Assembly (NCBI RefSeq): GCF_008253865.1
Contig: NZ_CP042332.1
Span: 316,001 to 380,000 of the forward strand
Source of the DNA: Bosea sp. F3-2
GTDB taxonomy: Bacteria > Pseudomonadota > Alphaproteobacteria > Rhizobiales > Beijerinckiaceae
Direction: 5' to 3'
Length of the DNA stretch: 64,000 nt
Numbering within the stretch: position 1 is the first letter of the stretch; the number at the start of each line of letters is the position of its first letter. The translations under genes and the position numbers were made by a program. The notes below the pieces were generated by a model. The model was not told the origin of the DNA, did not search any database, and saw nothing but the letters and a program-made list of their open reading frames with translations. This document shows, in pieces, positions 8,835-18,548 of the stretch.

Positions 8835-9335
8835 TTAGCCTCGGTGCGCACGCGTGTCGGCCGCCTTTCGTGCCGCAGCCTTACGTCCGGCCGTTCCCTT
8901 GGTCTGCGCAGCCTTCCGCGCGGCGGCCGAGCGCTCCTCAGGGGTGCGGCGTGACGCTGCCCGCTTTGCTTGCTTCGAAAGCGCATCGTGCGATGCGGTG
9001 TTTTTCGGTTCATGTTCGAGAACGTCGGACACCGCCTTCGACACCTTCGGGCGGCGCTTGGGCTTACGCTCGCCCTGGCCGACCGCGTAGGCATATTCGG
9101 CGCTCTTGCGGGTGCTTTCCTTGACCTTGCCCTTCTTGGGCGGCGGCAGGTCGACGCCCGCTCGCCTGGCCTCGGAAAGGCCGATAGCGATGGCCTGTTT
9201 GGTCGAACGCGCACCGTGCTCGCCGCGGCGGATCTCCTCGATTTCCTTTCGCACGAATTCACCGGCCTGCGTGCTCGCGGATTTGCCTTCACGTTTGTCG
9301 TTGCGGGCCTTCTCGATGGTTTTCTTGTCCGGCAT
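8835..9335 (-). CDS. DUF6496 protein with Lys/Ala-rich histone-like tail
   Basis: A 166-residue basic protein. The N-terminal half carries the DUF6496 signature (RSTKQAIAIGLSEARRAGVDLP after a KSASTQAGEFVRKEIEEIRRGEHG segment). The C-terminal third is a low-complexity Arg/Lys/Ala tail (KAAQTKGTAGRKAAARKAAD) like bacterial H1-type nucleoid proteins. GGGAG six bases before the ATG at 9335 marks the start. DNA or RNA binding is inferred from charge, not shown. It lies at the end of a leftward series of stress-type genes. Confidence 0.75.
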   Translation of the reverse strand: MPDKKTIEKARNDKREGKSASTQAGEFVRKEIEEIRRGEHGARSTKQAIAIGLSEARRAGVDLPPPKKGKVKESTRKSAEYAYAVGQGERKPKRRPKVSKAVSDVLEHEPKNTASHDALSKQAKRAASRRTPEERSAAARKAAQTKGTAGRKAAARKAADTRAHRG

Positions 9336-9442
9336 CGTCTTCTCCCTTGCTGAATGGACTGCCGCGGGTAGCGAGGTGCTACCTTCAATCAAGGCAACGC
9401 TTCGACCGCTTGGAGGATCCGCATCGAGGAGATTACGAAGAT

Positions 9443-9901
9443 CTACGGAGCCTCCGGCCGCCACGACAGTGCTGAGAGCGTCGAAAGACTAAGTGCGACG
9501 AATGCGATCGCGGTGTTGGCTGCGTGGGAGAATTCCCATTGGCGGCGTAGGGCTTCCCAGTTCGCCGGGACCGTCGTCCAGTTCTCCGTCGTTTGATTGG
9601 CGGGCAGCGTCCAGAGGACGAAAATCACGAGCATGAGCGCAAAGCATAGTGCGGCGCAGGCTGCGAGCCATGAGGAGCCACTCTGCGAGCGCACCAGGAA
9701 CGCCAGCAGAGAGTTCAGGAGAAGAGCAGAAGGCCAGAGCCATCCGAGAATGGCCCATCCCCGATAAATGCCCTGGACCGTGAAGTAGTCGGCCTGAGAC
9801 AGTCCGATCTTGTTGGGGAGGACGGCGAGATGGGCTCCTGCCGGGATCAGTGTGAGTGCGGTCACAATAACAGCGAGAAACTGAATGGTTCTGATCGCCA
9901 T
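9443..9901 (-). CDS. DUF1772-like four-helix membrane protein
   Basis: A 152-residue inner-membrane protein with four hydrophobic segments (about residues 5-25, 50-70, 80-105 and 130-150) and the N-W-x2-L-R-x2-W block before the last helix (PANWEALRRQWEFSHAANT) typical of DUF1772/anthrone-oxygenase-like proteins. The ATG at 9901 follows AGGGAGA. It lies 32 bases behind the PRTase-esterase gene on the same strand. The role is unknown. Confidence 0.7.
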   Translation of the reverse strand: MAIRTIQFLAVIVTALTLIPAGAHLAVLPNKIGLSQADYFTVQGIYRGWAILGWLWPSALLLNSLLAFLVRSQSGSSWLAACAALCFALMLVIFVLWTLPANQTTENWTTVPANWEALRRQWEFSHAANTAIAFVALSLSTLSALSWRPEAP

Positions 9902-9933
9902 TATCCGTCTCCCTTTCCGAAGGTCTCGGTGGC

Positions 9934-11927
9934 CTAGACGCCGAAGGGGAAGGTCTCGACGAGTTCCCCGACGTCCCATTCGGACGAGCGTTCCAGCGGC
10001 TCAACCGCGCGCGTCTCGTCGAAATGCAAGAGGACGTCGAACTGGGCGGCTAGATTGGCATGGAAGTAGTGGCGGGCCCGCTCCGTCTCCGGCCGGTAGA
10101 TCACGCCGATCGCCCGTTCCAGGAGCTGTGGCGGCAAAGCTTTGCCATCATGGCGCAAGTCGAGCTGGAAGCGACCGGCAGAGATAGCATGCAACAGGGC
10201 TTCGAAGCTGCTCGGCAAGGCTGGCCGGACGGTTTTGCGCTCCGAGATACCGCCCATTCCGAGGCGGCCGTGACGGTTCCGCGATAGGTCGTGAAGCCGA
10301 CGAGGAAGGCTTCATGCTCATGGGCCTCGCGAACGAGCTGTCCGAGATTGATCTCGCCGATCCGACTTCTTTCCGTCGCCCGGGCATCGCCGAGATGGGA
10401 GTTGTGCGCCCACACCACGATCTTCGGGGCTCGGGCGCCTCTGCCGAGATGGGCGGCGAGCGCTTCGAAGGTCTCGGCCATGTGCCGATCGCGCAGGTTC
10501 CAGGTGGATTCCGGAGCCAGGAACATCGCGCGGTAATAGGCCTCGGCATTCTTGACGAGGCGCGCGTTCTGCTGGGCCGCGAAGAGATCGTCTTCGTCCG
10601 CGCCCTCCTGGGGTTGCGCTCCGACGGCGCGCCGCTTCAGCATCTCGACCAGTTGCGCGACCACGGCATCCTGCCAGGACTTCTCGACCTCGTTGCCCGC
10701 GATGAACCCGTAGGATTGCGGATCCGGCCCGAAATGATCGAAACAAGCATAGCGCTGGCGTGCGGTCTCTGCCGCGGTCGGGTCGACCTTGTCGAGATAG
10801 CGCAGCACGGCCTTCATCGACCCGTGCAGAGCATAAAGATCGAGCCCATAGAACCCGGCCCTGGTCTCGTTTCCGACGAGAACCTCATTGTGCCGGCGCA
10901 GCCATTCGATGAAGTCGACGACGACCTTGTTCCGCCACATCCAGGTCGGGAAGCGCCGAAAATCCGAGAGAGCCTCCCCGGCGTCGAGGTCTTCGCTCGT
11001 TATCTGGGCGTAGCGGTTGACCCGGTAGGCATCGGGCCAGTCCGCCTCGACGGCGACGGCGGTGAAGCCCTTCTCCTCGATCAGGCGGTGAGTGATCCGA
11101 GCCCGCTCTTCGTAGAATTCGTGAGTGCCGTGCGAAGCCTCGCCGAGCAGCACGAAACGGGCCTCGCCGATAAGGTCGAGAAGCCCATCATAGTCACTCA
11201 CCCCGCCGGAAAGCCGAACGATGTGCTTCCGCAGCTTGGCGGTGGTGGCATCATCGGCGAAGTCCCCGTCCGGGGAGCCGGTTGCACGCGTTGACCTCGC
11301 GAGCAGCCCACGGACCTCATCATCGCTCGTCTGGGAGAAATCCTCGTACCAGCGCCCGAGACCGATCAGAGGTTCGGGCGTCGTCGCGCAGATCACCTCG
11401 TCCGCATCGGCCTGCATCGCCTCGCAAATGTCGGGACTGCCCACCGGAACGGCGGCGATGATGCGGGACGGATTGCCCTTCCGCAGCGCCCTGATAGCAG
11501 CCAGCATGGTCGATCCGGTCGCCAGTCCGTCATCCACGAGGATAACGGTTCGTGCGTTCACCCGGAGCGGCGGACGTCCACCACGATAGAGGCGTTCGCG
11601 GCGCAGGAGCTCCTTTTCCTCCTTCGCAGTCACGCCGTCGATGACATGAGGTGGAAGCCCGAGGCCATTGACCACCTCGTGGTTCAGGACGCGGACGTCA
11701 CCGGTCGCGATCGCTCCCATGGCAAATTCCTCGTACCCGGGAACGCCGAGCTTGCGCACGATGAAGACGTCGAGAGGCACCCCCAGGCTCCGCGCCACTT
11801 CGAAGCCGACGGGAACGCCCCCGCGCGGCAGGCCCAGCACGATCACATCGTCGCGCTCTAAGTAGTGAGCGAGCTTAGCGGCAAGCTCCCGCCCGGCTTC
11901 GCGTCGATCCGAGAAGACTCTGCGCAT
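9934..11927 (-). pseudogene. Phosphoribosyltransferase-erythromycin esterase fusion, frameshifted
   Basis: The N-terminal domain (about residues 1-215) is a type I phosphoribosyltransferase with the PRPP loop VILVDDGLATGSTM. It is fused to an erythromycin-esterase/succinoglycan-biosynthesis-like domain (about 235-660; LLGEASHGTHEFYEERARIT, AVEADWPDAYRVNRY, VVWAHNSHLGDARA). Near 10258 the frame shifts in a G run; adding one base gives AASEW followed by GISERKTVRPALP in the other frame and a total of exactly 665 codons. The fusion is common in alphaproteobacteria; neither the PRPP acceptor nor the ester substrate is known. It follows a small zinc-ribbon gene by 14 bases. Confidence 0.85.
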
Positions 11928-11941
11928 GACCCCGGTTCCGA

Positions 11942-12175
11942 CTAAGCCCGGTCCTTGAGGGCGCTCGCTCCTTCCTGCTTGGCACAATGGGCACAGCAAT
12001 AGATGACGTCGTCCTGCTCGACTCCGTGGCCAATGACGCGGCAGCCGCAATGCGGGCACGTCGGCGCGAGTTTCTGAACGGCGCATTCGAAACTATCGAA
12101 TGTGTAGGTTTGTCCGTCCGAGATGATCTGGAAGGACTTATCGTAGTCATTTCCGCATTGTTCGCATCGGGCCAT
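11942..12175 (-). CDS. Small zinc-ribbon protein
   Basis: A 77-residue protein with two metal-binding knuckle groups: MARCEQCGNDYDKSFQI at the start, ECAVQKLAPTCPHCGCRVIGHG and YCCAHCAKQEG later, giving at least eight Cys/His ligands. AAAGGAGG eight bases before the ATG at 12175 fixes the start. It opens the leftward unit that continues with the PRTase-esterase and DUF1772 genes. A redox- or metal-sensing adaptor role is a guess only. Confidence 0.75.
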   Translation of the reverse strand: MARCEQCGNDYDKSFQIISDGQTYTFDSFECAVQKLAPTCPHCGCRVIGHGVEQDDVIYCCAHCAKQEGASALKDRA

Positions 12176-12432
12176 GGCATCGCCCTCCTTTGAGGTCGAA
12201 CCAGTGACGGAATGCGAAGTTCCGGATCGCGATGCTTCTATATGGACGAGGCGAGCAATCTGCCGACGAATGAGGCGCTGCTGTCGCTGAAGGATGTGAG
12301 GCGATCTAACGCGCGCGGCTCGCTCACGAGAAAGCCGGTGGCCAGAGCGCGACGATTCCGACGGGGACCGACAGGCCATTTTCCCCCGGCCCCAGGATCT
12401 TGGCGGCGGAGGTCCATTTGCTCGACGTTCTG

Positions 12433-12909
12433 TCACTGCCCTGTGGGCAGCCTGTCGATGAGCTTGTCGCTGGCCGCCGCGAGATCGAATACGCCTTCGG
12501 CCCGCGCATAGTCCACCCGGACCAGGCCGGCGGCGGCGCGCGCCTGCTCGAATGTCTCCGCGACGACGAGCGCAACCGCCTGATGGTAATGCTCGATGGC
12601 GGGGCCTCCGAGCAGGGTCGCGGTGTTCCGGCCGCCCTTGCTGAGCTTGCCGGCCTTCTCCGCCGTGACGATCGCGAGCACGCCGGGCGCAGCCTGCGCT
12701 TTCGCAAGGTCGATCGAGACGAGCCGCCCCTTCGGGATCGCCGCGCCCACGACATAGCCATAGGCCTGGTTCGGCACGACATCGTGGCGTTCATAAGCGT
12801 AGGGCGCCGTGCCCGTGGTCTTGAGCGGGCCGTCGATCCGGCTGGTGGGCTGGCCGATCACCTTGAGTTGGTCGATCGGGTTGGTGGTCGCTGGGATATC
12901 GAACCTCAT
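12433..12909 (-). pseudogene. Aldehyde oxidoreductase molybdopterin subunit, N-terminal fragment (paoC-like)
   Basis: The first 158 residues of a xanthine dehydrogenase-family molybdenum subunit (VIGQPTSRIDGPLKTTGTAPYAYE, then ALVVAETFEQARAAAGLVRVDY). A full subunit is over 700 residues and carries the molybdopterin site, all of which is missing here. After RLPTGQ the frame ends, and the following DNA (to about 12324) is unrelated. It is the last gene of a decayed paoABC-type operon. Confidence 0.8.
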
Positions 12910-12912
12910 GGC

Positions 12913-13785
12913 TCATCCTCGCGCTTCTGAGAGAACGGCACCGAGGGTGCGCTCGATCAGCGGCAGCTTGAATGCGTTCTGCTGGGTCGGGTTGGCGCCG
13001 GCGCGGCCTCTGCCGCCTCGACGCGCCATGGCTTGTGCGCCACGCCGCCGAGCGCCACGCGCCCGCTTCCGTCCGGCTGGACGATCGCACCGACCGAAAC
13101 CAGTGCAAAGGCGTAGGAGGCGCGATCGCGGACCTTCCAATAGATCTGCTTGCCGCCGACCGGTTTCGGCAACGTCACCGCCGTGATCAGTTCTCCGGGC
13201 AGGAGGGTGGTCTCGATCTGGGGCGTGTCGCCGGGCAGTCGGTAGAACTCGGCGATGGAAATGCGCCGTGCTGCGCCATCCGGGCGCAGGGTCTCCACCG
13301 TCGCGTCGAGCGCGCGCATGGCCACGGCCATGTCGCTCGGATGCGTGGCGATGCAGGCATCGCTGGTGCCAAGAATGGCGTGATTGCGCGTGAATCCGCC
13401 GATAGCCGAACAGCCGCTGCCGGGCTGGCGTTTGTTGCACGGCTGGTTGGTGTCGTAGAAATAGGGACAGCGCGTGCGCTGGAGGAGGTTGCCCGCAGTC
13501 GTTGCCCTGTTGCGCAATTGGCCCGAGGCGCCGGCAAGCAGAGCGCGCGAGAGCAGCGGATAGTCGCGCCGCACGCGCTCATCCGCGGCGAGATCGGTAT
13601 TGCGCACCAGGGCGCCGATCCGCAGGGCGCCGTCGGGCGTGGCTTCGATCTTGTCGAAGGCGAGCCCGTTCACATCGATCAGATGGGTGGGCGCCTCGAT
13701 CTCGAGCTTCATCGCCCCGGATCCGGGTGGCGGCGGCAACCGCTTCGGCCGGCGAAGTTGCGCGTTCGTAGGTGAAGGACTTCAT
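12913..13785 (-). pseudogene. Aldehyde oxidoreductase FAD subunit, disrupted (paoB-like)
   Basis: A CO-dehydrogenase-flavoprotein-type FAD subunit spread over three frames. It starts MKSFTYERATSPAEAVAAAT (13785), switches near 13725 to MKLEIEAPTHLIDVNGLAF, and ends in a third frame with NAFKLPLIERTLGAVLSEARG. The FAD-binding GG-T-N segment expected soon after the N-terminus is lost, and a short block before the C-terminus is also missing. The ASGQLRNRATTAGNLLQR and iron-sulfur loop CPYFYDTNQPCNKRQPG regions are retained. Several small deletions point to genuine decay rather than a single reading error. Confidence 0.8.
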
Positions 13786-14309
13786 GCCTTCCTCCTCGCC
13801 ACCTCGCTGATGGCGTCGATGATGTTGGGATAGGCGGCGCAGCGGCAGATGTTGCCGCTCATGCGCTCGCGGAGCTCCATGGCCGTCAGTTCCGGCCGCG
13901 CCATCAGATCCGCGCTGACATGGCTAGGAATGCCGGCCTTGATCTCGTCGAGCACGGCGACCGCCGAGCAGATCTGGCCCGGCGTGCAATAGCCGCATTG
14001 ATAGCCATCGTGCTTCACGAAGGCGGCCTGCATCGGATGGAGGTTCTCGGGCGTGCCCAGCCCCTCGATCGTGGTGACGCTATCGCTCTCGTGCATCACC
14101 GCCAGCGTCAGGCAGGAGTTGATCCGGCGGCCCGCGACGATCACCGTGCAGGCGCCGCACTGGCCGTGATCGCACCCCTTCTTGGTTCCGGTGAGATGAA
14201 GATGCTCTCGGAGTGCGTCGAGCAAGGTGGTACGAACATCAAGCCTGAGTTTGCGTGTCTCGCCGTTCACGACCATCGACACATCGGACATGGAGGGCTG
14301 GTCAGGCAT
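13782..14309 (-). CDS. Aldehyde oxidoreductase 2Fe-2S subunit (PaoA-like)
   Basis: A 175-residue two-cluster iron-sulfur subunit. A plant-ferredoxin-type cluster (GCDHGQCGACTVIVAGRRINSC) is followed by the second cluster ligands in YQCGYCTPGQ and GNICRCAAYPN. GGGAGG precedes the ATG at 14309, and the stop overlaps the paoB start as ATGA. It lacks the Tat leader of E. coli PaoA, so a cytoplasmic enzyme would be expected. The frame is intact, but both partner subunits are broken, so it probably has no function left. Confidence 0.85.
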   Translation of the reverse strand: MPDQPSMSDVSMVVNGETRKLRLDVRTTLLDALREHLHLTGTKKGCDHGQCGACTVIVAGRRINSCLTLAVMHESDSVTTIEGLGTPENLHPMQAAFVKHDGYQCGYCTPGQICSAVAVLDEIKAGIPSHVSADLMARPELTAMELRERMSGNICRCAAYPNIIDAISEVARRKA

Positions 14310-14592
14310 CGTCGACCTCCCGGAAGGCGCGATAGGCTGGGCGTGAGCTAGCGATGGAACCCCACGCGCCGCGGAAGCACCCCAGCAAGGAGCACGTCCC
14401 GTCGCCTGATCTCGTGATCGCTATGGATTTGCATGTGACGTTCCAATCCCTGGCGCGACGCCGCGGTGTTTGGACTTCGGCTAAGAACAAAGCCATCGAA
14501 TGATGGTTCCGCCGCCGCCAATCATGAGGCCGCGCGTGCGGCCTCTTCATTTGACGGTCATTCGCCAGCTCGGTTGCTTTGGTTGGAGACCG

Positions 14593-15267
14593 TCAACGTG
14601 GCCGCAACAACCGAAGCGCGACCGCCGCGGCCAACAGCGTGACGCCAGCACTGGCGCTAAAGACGGCATTCAAGCCTTCTAGATCGGCAATCCAGCCCGA
14701 CGCCGGACTTCCCACCGCCATCGCGATATCGAGAAAGACCGTATCAATACCCATGATCAGTCCCCGGGTCTCGGGAGAGTTGTTCCGAACGGCCTCTACG
14801 CCGAACCCGGGATAGACCAGCGAGTATCCGAACCCGGCCAACGCGGCGCCTGCGGAGGCGAGCATGCCGTTGCGCGCAAGCCCTATGTGCAGCAATCCCG
14901 CCGCCTGCACTACGACTAACAGCAGCGCGATTCTGGCTCCCCCGAATTTGTCCGGCAGGTGACCGCAGAGCAGGCGGGCCGCGATCAAGGCGACGCCGAA
15001 CGCGGTGAAGGCCAGCCAGACGGGCTGCCAGCCGTGATCGCTGTAGAGAGGCGAGCAGAAGGCCAAGATCGCCCCGTAGCCGACGCTGCTGAGCGCGGCA
15101 CACCGATACCTGGGAGCCAGACGGCGCTGAGTGTACTTGCGAGACGCCTTGGCTCGCCGAAGTCGCGGATGGGCAGCGGATGCTCGCAGCAAGCCCAGGA
15201 ATACGATGAGAGGTAGGAGCGTTGTCGCGATACCGATCGCCGCGACGGAGAGGGTGGGCGCGATGAA
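14593..15267 (-). pseudogene. MFS transporter, C-terminal half
   Basis: About 220 residues covering the last six or so membrane helices of a major-facilitator transporter (FIAPTLSVAAIGIATTLLPL; LAFTAFGVALIAARLLCGHLPDKFGG; GYSLVYPGFGVEAVRNNSPE). The reading frame runs back to the LysR stop at 15271 with no start codon, so the first half is missing and the gene abuts the regulator. The loop motif LLCGHLPDKFGG matches the usual MFS helix 8-9 loop. Confidence 0.75.
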
Positions 15268-15270
15268 TCG

Positions 15271-16179
15271 CTATCCTGAGCTCTCTTCCACGACGGCAAA
15301 GGCATTCCGGACCGCATAAAGCTCGGCCACAAATGCTGAGACGAGGCGGGAGTTCACGCCACCAGGTGGCTTCAATAGCAGGGCGCGGAAATGCACTGCT
15401 GGCTCGAAGGGGCGAATGACAATTCCCTTTATCATCTTGTCGGCGATGATGAAGGGGTTGACCAGTCCGATGCCCAGGCCTTGCGCTGCCAGGATGGCGA
15501 TGGTCACGCCGTATGGCGTTTCGACCAAAATGCGGGGCTGGACACCGTGTTCCGCGAAGATCCTGTCCATGGCGAGCCGCACGGTGTCCTCCGGGGCGAG
15601 CGCCAGGAAGCCCTCGTCGTTCAGGTCTGTCGGCGTGATCACGCCCCGGCTCGCCAGCGGATGTCCCTGCGGCATAACGCAGACGGCGCGAGGCGTGGTG
15701 AACACGCTGTGCAGGACACCGTTGGTGTCGATCTCGTCCGCGGCCAGGCCGATGTCGAAGCTGCCCGACGCCACCAAATCGCGCACGACGTTGGAGGTGC
15801 GGACCTGATAGCTGATCCGCACCTGCGGGTGCTTGCGCGAGAACGCGGTGATCGCGCGCGGGACCAGGCCATGTCCAAGCGCCGAGAGGCTGGCGACCCT
15901 GATGGTCCCGGCGCCGACTTCCTTGATCTGGGCGGCGCGCAGCTTGAGGCGATCGAGGCCGACCAGATTGGCCTTCACCTCGGCGTGGAAGAGCAGCGCT
16001 TCCCGGGTCGGCACCAGGCGACCCCGAATCCGGTCGAAGAGGATGAAACCGAGCTCGGCTTCGAGCTTGGCGAGCGAGCGGCTGATCGCCGGCTGGGATG
16101 TGTCGAGCAAGGCGGCCGCGGCCCCGGCCCCGCCGCTGGTCATGATCGCGTGGAAGACGTCGATGTCGCGCAGGTTCAT
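15271..16179 (-). CDS. LysR-family transcriptional regulator
   Basis: A complete 302-residue LysR regulator: N-terminal winged HTH (MNLRDIDVFHAIMTSGGAGAAA, DTSQPAISRSLAKLEAELGF) and a periplasmic-binding-like effector domain (ITAFSRKHPQVRISYQVRTS; GLGIGLVNPFIIAD). It is divergent from the cystathionine beta-lyase-like gene and the aap transporter with 79 bases between them, so it is the likely regulator of that operon, with an amino acid as the inferred effector. Confidence 0.9.
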   Translation of the reverse strand: MNLRDIDVFHAIMTSGGAGAAAALLDTSQPAISRSLAKLEAELGFILFDRIRGRLVPTREALLFHAEVKANLVGLDRLKLRAAQIKEVGAGTIRVASLSALGHGLVPRAITAFSRKHPQVRISYQVRTSNVVRDLVASGSFDIGLAADEIDTNGVLHSVFTTPRAVCVMPQGHPLASRGVITPTDLNDEGFLALAPEDTVRLAMDRIFAEHGVQPRILVETPYGVTIAILAAQGLGIGLVNPFIIADKMIKGIVIRPFEPAVHFRALLLKPPGGVNSRLVSAFVAELYAVRNAFAVVEESSG

Positions 16180-16258
16180 GCGAAAGCCATATCAAAATCG
16201 GATCGAGTCTATCGACACGGTCATAGATGGCAATGTGTTACCGGGCTAGCGTCGGCCC

Positions 16259-17470
16259 ATGACGAAATCCGACGATACCTCCCACATCCATCCGCCTGCG
16301 CGTTCGCAGCGGCCGTTCCAGGCGGTTGCAATGCCGGTCGAGCGCGCTTCGACGATCATTTTCGACGATCTCGAGGCGTTCGAGAAACGGGCGGAGCGCG
16401 TCTATGACGGCTTCAGCTATGGGCTGTACGGAACGCCGACGAGCCGGCTCCTCGAAGACCACATCGCCCAGCTCGAAGGTGGGGCAAGGGCGCTCGTCGT
16501 GCCGTCGGGCATGGCGGCGATGACGCTGGCGACGATGGCGGTGTGTCGGAGCGGCGACCGTGTCCTGATGCCCGAGACGCTCTATGGCCCGGCGCGGGAC
16601 ATGATCCTGCGTTTCCTCGGGCCGCTCGGCATCGCGGCGCAATCCTACGACCCGCAGCTCGATGCCGGGATCGCGGAGCTTCTCGACGAGCGGACGCGGC
16701 TGGTCTGGGTGGAGTCGCCGGGTTCCGCGACCTTCGAGGTCCAGGACGTGCCGGCGATCATCGCGGCGGCCCACGCGGTGGGCGCACTGGTAGCCGCCGA
16801 CAACACCTGGGCTTCGCACCTCCTATTCAAGCCGCTGGCCCACGACGTCGACATCAGCATGCAGGCATTGTCGAAACATGCTGGCGGCCATGGCGACCTG
16901 CTGATGGGCTCGCTCGCCGTGCGGGACGAAGGCCTGTTCCGGCGCCTGAAGGATACGGCGCGCTTCCTCGGCTACGGCGTTTCGCCCGAGGATTGCGCGC
17001 TGTGCGAGCGCGGCCTGATGACCATGCCGGTCCGCATGCGCCATGCCGCGGCGAGCGCGGCCGAGATCGTGAGCTGGCTGTCGCAGCGCCCGGAGGTCGT
17101 CCGGGTCCTGCACCCGGCCGTGCCGGAACATCCCGGGCATGCGGTGTGGAAACGGGATTTCGCGGGCGCGGCCGCGGTGTTCTCAATCGTGCTCAGGCCC
17201 GAACTCGGGCCGCTGCAGCGCGAGGCCCTCCAGAGGATGCGCTTGTTCAAGCTCGGTGCGAGCTGGGGCGGCGTCCATTCGCTGATCGCGGTCAACGATC
17301 CGCGGAAAGGCCGGACCAGCCTCGACTGGCTGCCACCGGGGCCGGTCTGGCGGTTGTCGATCGGCTTGGAAGCACTCGATGACCTGATCGGCGATCTGGA
17401 ACAGGCTTTTGTCCCGTTTGCCGAATTCGCGATGGCGTCGAAGGCGGTGGGCCGTACGGCAGCTGAATAA
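16259..17470 (+). CDS. Cystathionine beta-lyase-like PLP enzyme
   Basis: A 403-residue member of the Cys/Met metabolism PLP-dependent family. It has the phosphate-binding Y-G-TPTSRLLEDHIAQLEGG region, an N-D-x-W block (AADNTWASHLLFKPL) and the PLP lysine in SKHAGGHGDLLMG. Members cleave or eliminate sulfur amino acids such as cystathionine. No good ribosome-binding site is visible. It is followed 38 bases later by the aap amino-acid transporter, which suggests uptake and cleavage of a sulfur-containing amino acid. Confidence 0.85.
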   Translation: MTKSDDTSHIHPPARSQRPFQAVAMPVERASTIIFDDLEAFEKRAERVYDGFSYGLYGTPTSRLLEDHIAQLEGGARALVVPSGMAAMTLATMAVCRSGDRVLMPETLYGPARDMILRFLGPLGIAAQSYDPQLDAGIAELLDERTRLVWVESPGSATFEVQDVPAIIAAAHAVGALVAADNTWASHLLFKPLAHDVDISMQALSKHAGGHGDLLMGSLAVRDEGLFRRLKDTARFLGYGVSPEDCALCERGLMTMPVRMRHAAASAAEIVSWLSQRPEVVRVLHPAVPEHPGHAVWKRDFAGAAAVFSIVLRPELGPLQREALQRMRLFKLGASWGGVHSLIAVNDPRKGRTSLDWLPPGPVWRLSIGLEALDDLIGDLEQAFVPFAEFAMASKAVGRTAAE

Positions 17471-17508
17471 CCACAGCAAACTCTAAAAACAGGGGAATGG
17501 AGATAGCC

Positions 17509-18537
17509 ATGACAAGATTGAAAGTGCTGCTCGGCGCAGCTCTTGCCGCCACTGGTCTAACGGCGAGTATCAGTGATGCCAGCGCGCAGAGCGTCGTGAA
17601 CAAGATCAAGCAGCGCGGCTATGTGAGCTGCGGTGCAAGCCAGGGCGTCCCCGGTCTCTCCCGACCCGACGAGAACGGATACTACCGCGGCTTCGATTCC
17701 GACATCTGCCGGACCTTCGCGGCCGCCATCCTCGGCGACAAGGACAAGATCCGCTTCGTGCCGCTCAATGCCGGCCAGCGCTTCCCGGCGCTGCAGACCG
17801 GCGAGATCGACGTCCTGTCGCGGACCTCGACCATTACTCTTTCGCGCGACACGGTGGTCCGCTTCGTCTGGATCACGCTCTACGATACTGACGGCCTGCT
17901 CGTCCGCAAGGCCGACAAGATCACCGATCCCAAGCAGCTCGCCGGAAAGACGGTCTGCCTGCAAGGCGGCGGCAGCCTGACCGAGAAGGCGATCGAGGAG
18001 ACCGAGGAAGAGCACGGGATCACGATGAAGAAGGTCTACTTCGATTCGACGATCCAGGCGCGCGACGCCTTCTTCGGGGGCCGTTGCGACACCTATGTGA
18101 CCGATGGCACGGCCGCCGCCGGCCAACGCGCCTCGGTCGCCAAGAACCCGGACGACTACGACATCATCAAGGTGGGCCATGCAGCCGAGCCGAACGGCGT
18201 CGCGGTCGCGCGCGGGGACGATCAGCTCTTCGACATCACGCGCTGGACGATCAATGCCCTGCTCTGGGCCGAACTCCACGGCATTACCGCCAAGAACATC
18301 GACGAAAAGCTGAAGACGGCGACGAGCGACGTCAAACGGGTCCTGGGGCAGGAGCCGGGCTTCGGCAAGCCGCTCGGGCTCGACGACAAATGGGTTTACA
18401 ACGTCGTCAAGCAGATGGGGAACTACGCCGAGATCTGGGACAACAATCTCGGGAAGAGCAGCCCGCTCAAGGTCGATCGCGGCATGAACGGGCTCTGGAA
18501 GGATGGCGGCCTGAACTACCCCTACCCCTGGGACTAG
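17509..18537 (+). CDS. aapJ: General L-amino acid ABC transporter, substrate-binding protein
   Basis: A 342-residue periplasmic SBP_bac_3 protein with a Sec signal peptide (MTRLKVLLGAALAATGLTAS, cleavage after DASA) and hallmarks of AapJ (RGYVSCGASQGVPGLSRPDE, RGFDSDICRTFAAAILGD, LNAGQRFPALQTGEIDVLSR, ending LNYPYPWD). GGAG upstream places the start at 17509. It leads the aapJQMP operon. A hairpin after the stop may allow more binding protein than permease to be made. Confidence 0.93.
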   Translation: MTRLKVLLGAALAATGLTASISDASAQSVVNKIKQRGYVSCGASQGVPGLSRPDENGYYRGFDSDICRTFAAAILGDKDKIRFVPLNAGQRFPALQTGEIDVLSRTSTITLSRDTVVRFVWITLYDTDGLLVRKADKITDPKQLAGKTVCLQGGGSLTEKAIEETEEEHGITMKKVYFDSTIQARDAFFGGRCDTYVTDGTAAAGQRASVAKNPDDYDIIKVGHAAEPNGVAVARGDDQLFDITRWTINALLWAELHGITAKNIDEKLKTATSDVKRVLGQEPGFGKPLGLDDKWVYNVVKQMGNYAEIWDNNLGKSSPLKVDRGMNGLWKDGGLNYPYPWD

Positions 18538-18548
18538 CCGTTGCCGGG

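Noticed and set aside
8639..9124. A plus-strand frame starting MKRSQLSPAARPTAARPYGL with one hydrophobic stretch
   Set aside because: No ribosome-binding site, and most of it is antisense to the DUF6496 gene.
12324..12432. A frame continuing after the paoC fragment (ILGPGENGLSVPVGIVALWP)
   Set aside because: Does not match molybdopterin subunits; may be degraded mobile-element sequence, but no family could be named.
14744..16195. A 483-codon minus-strand frame overlapping LysR and MFS sequences
   Set aside because: Overlaps the LysR gene in another frame on the same strand; its residues show no family pattern.
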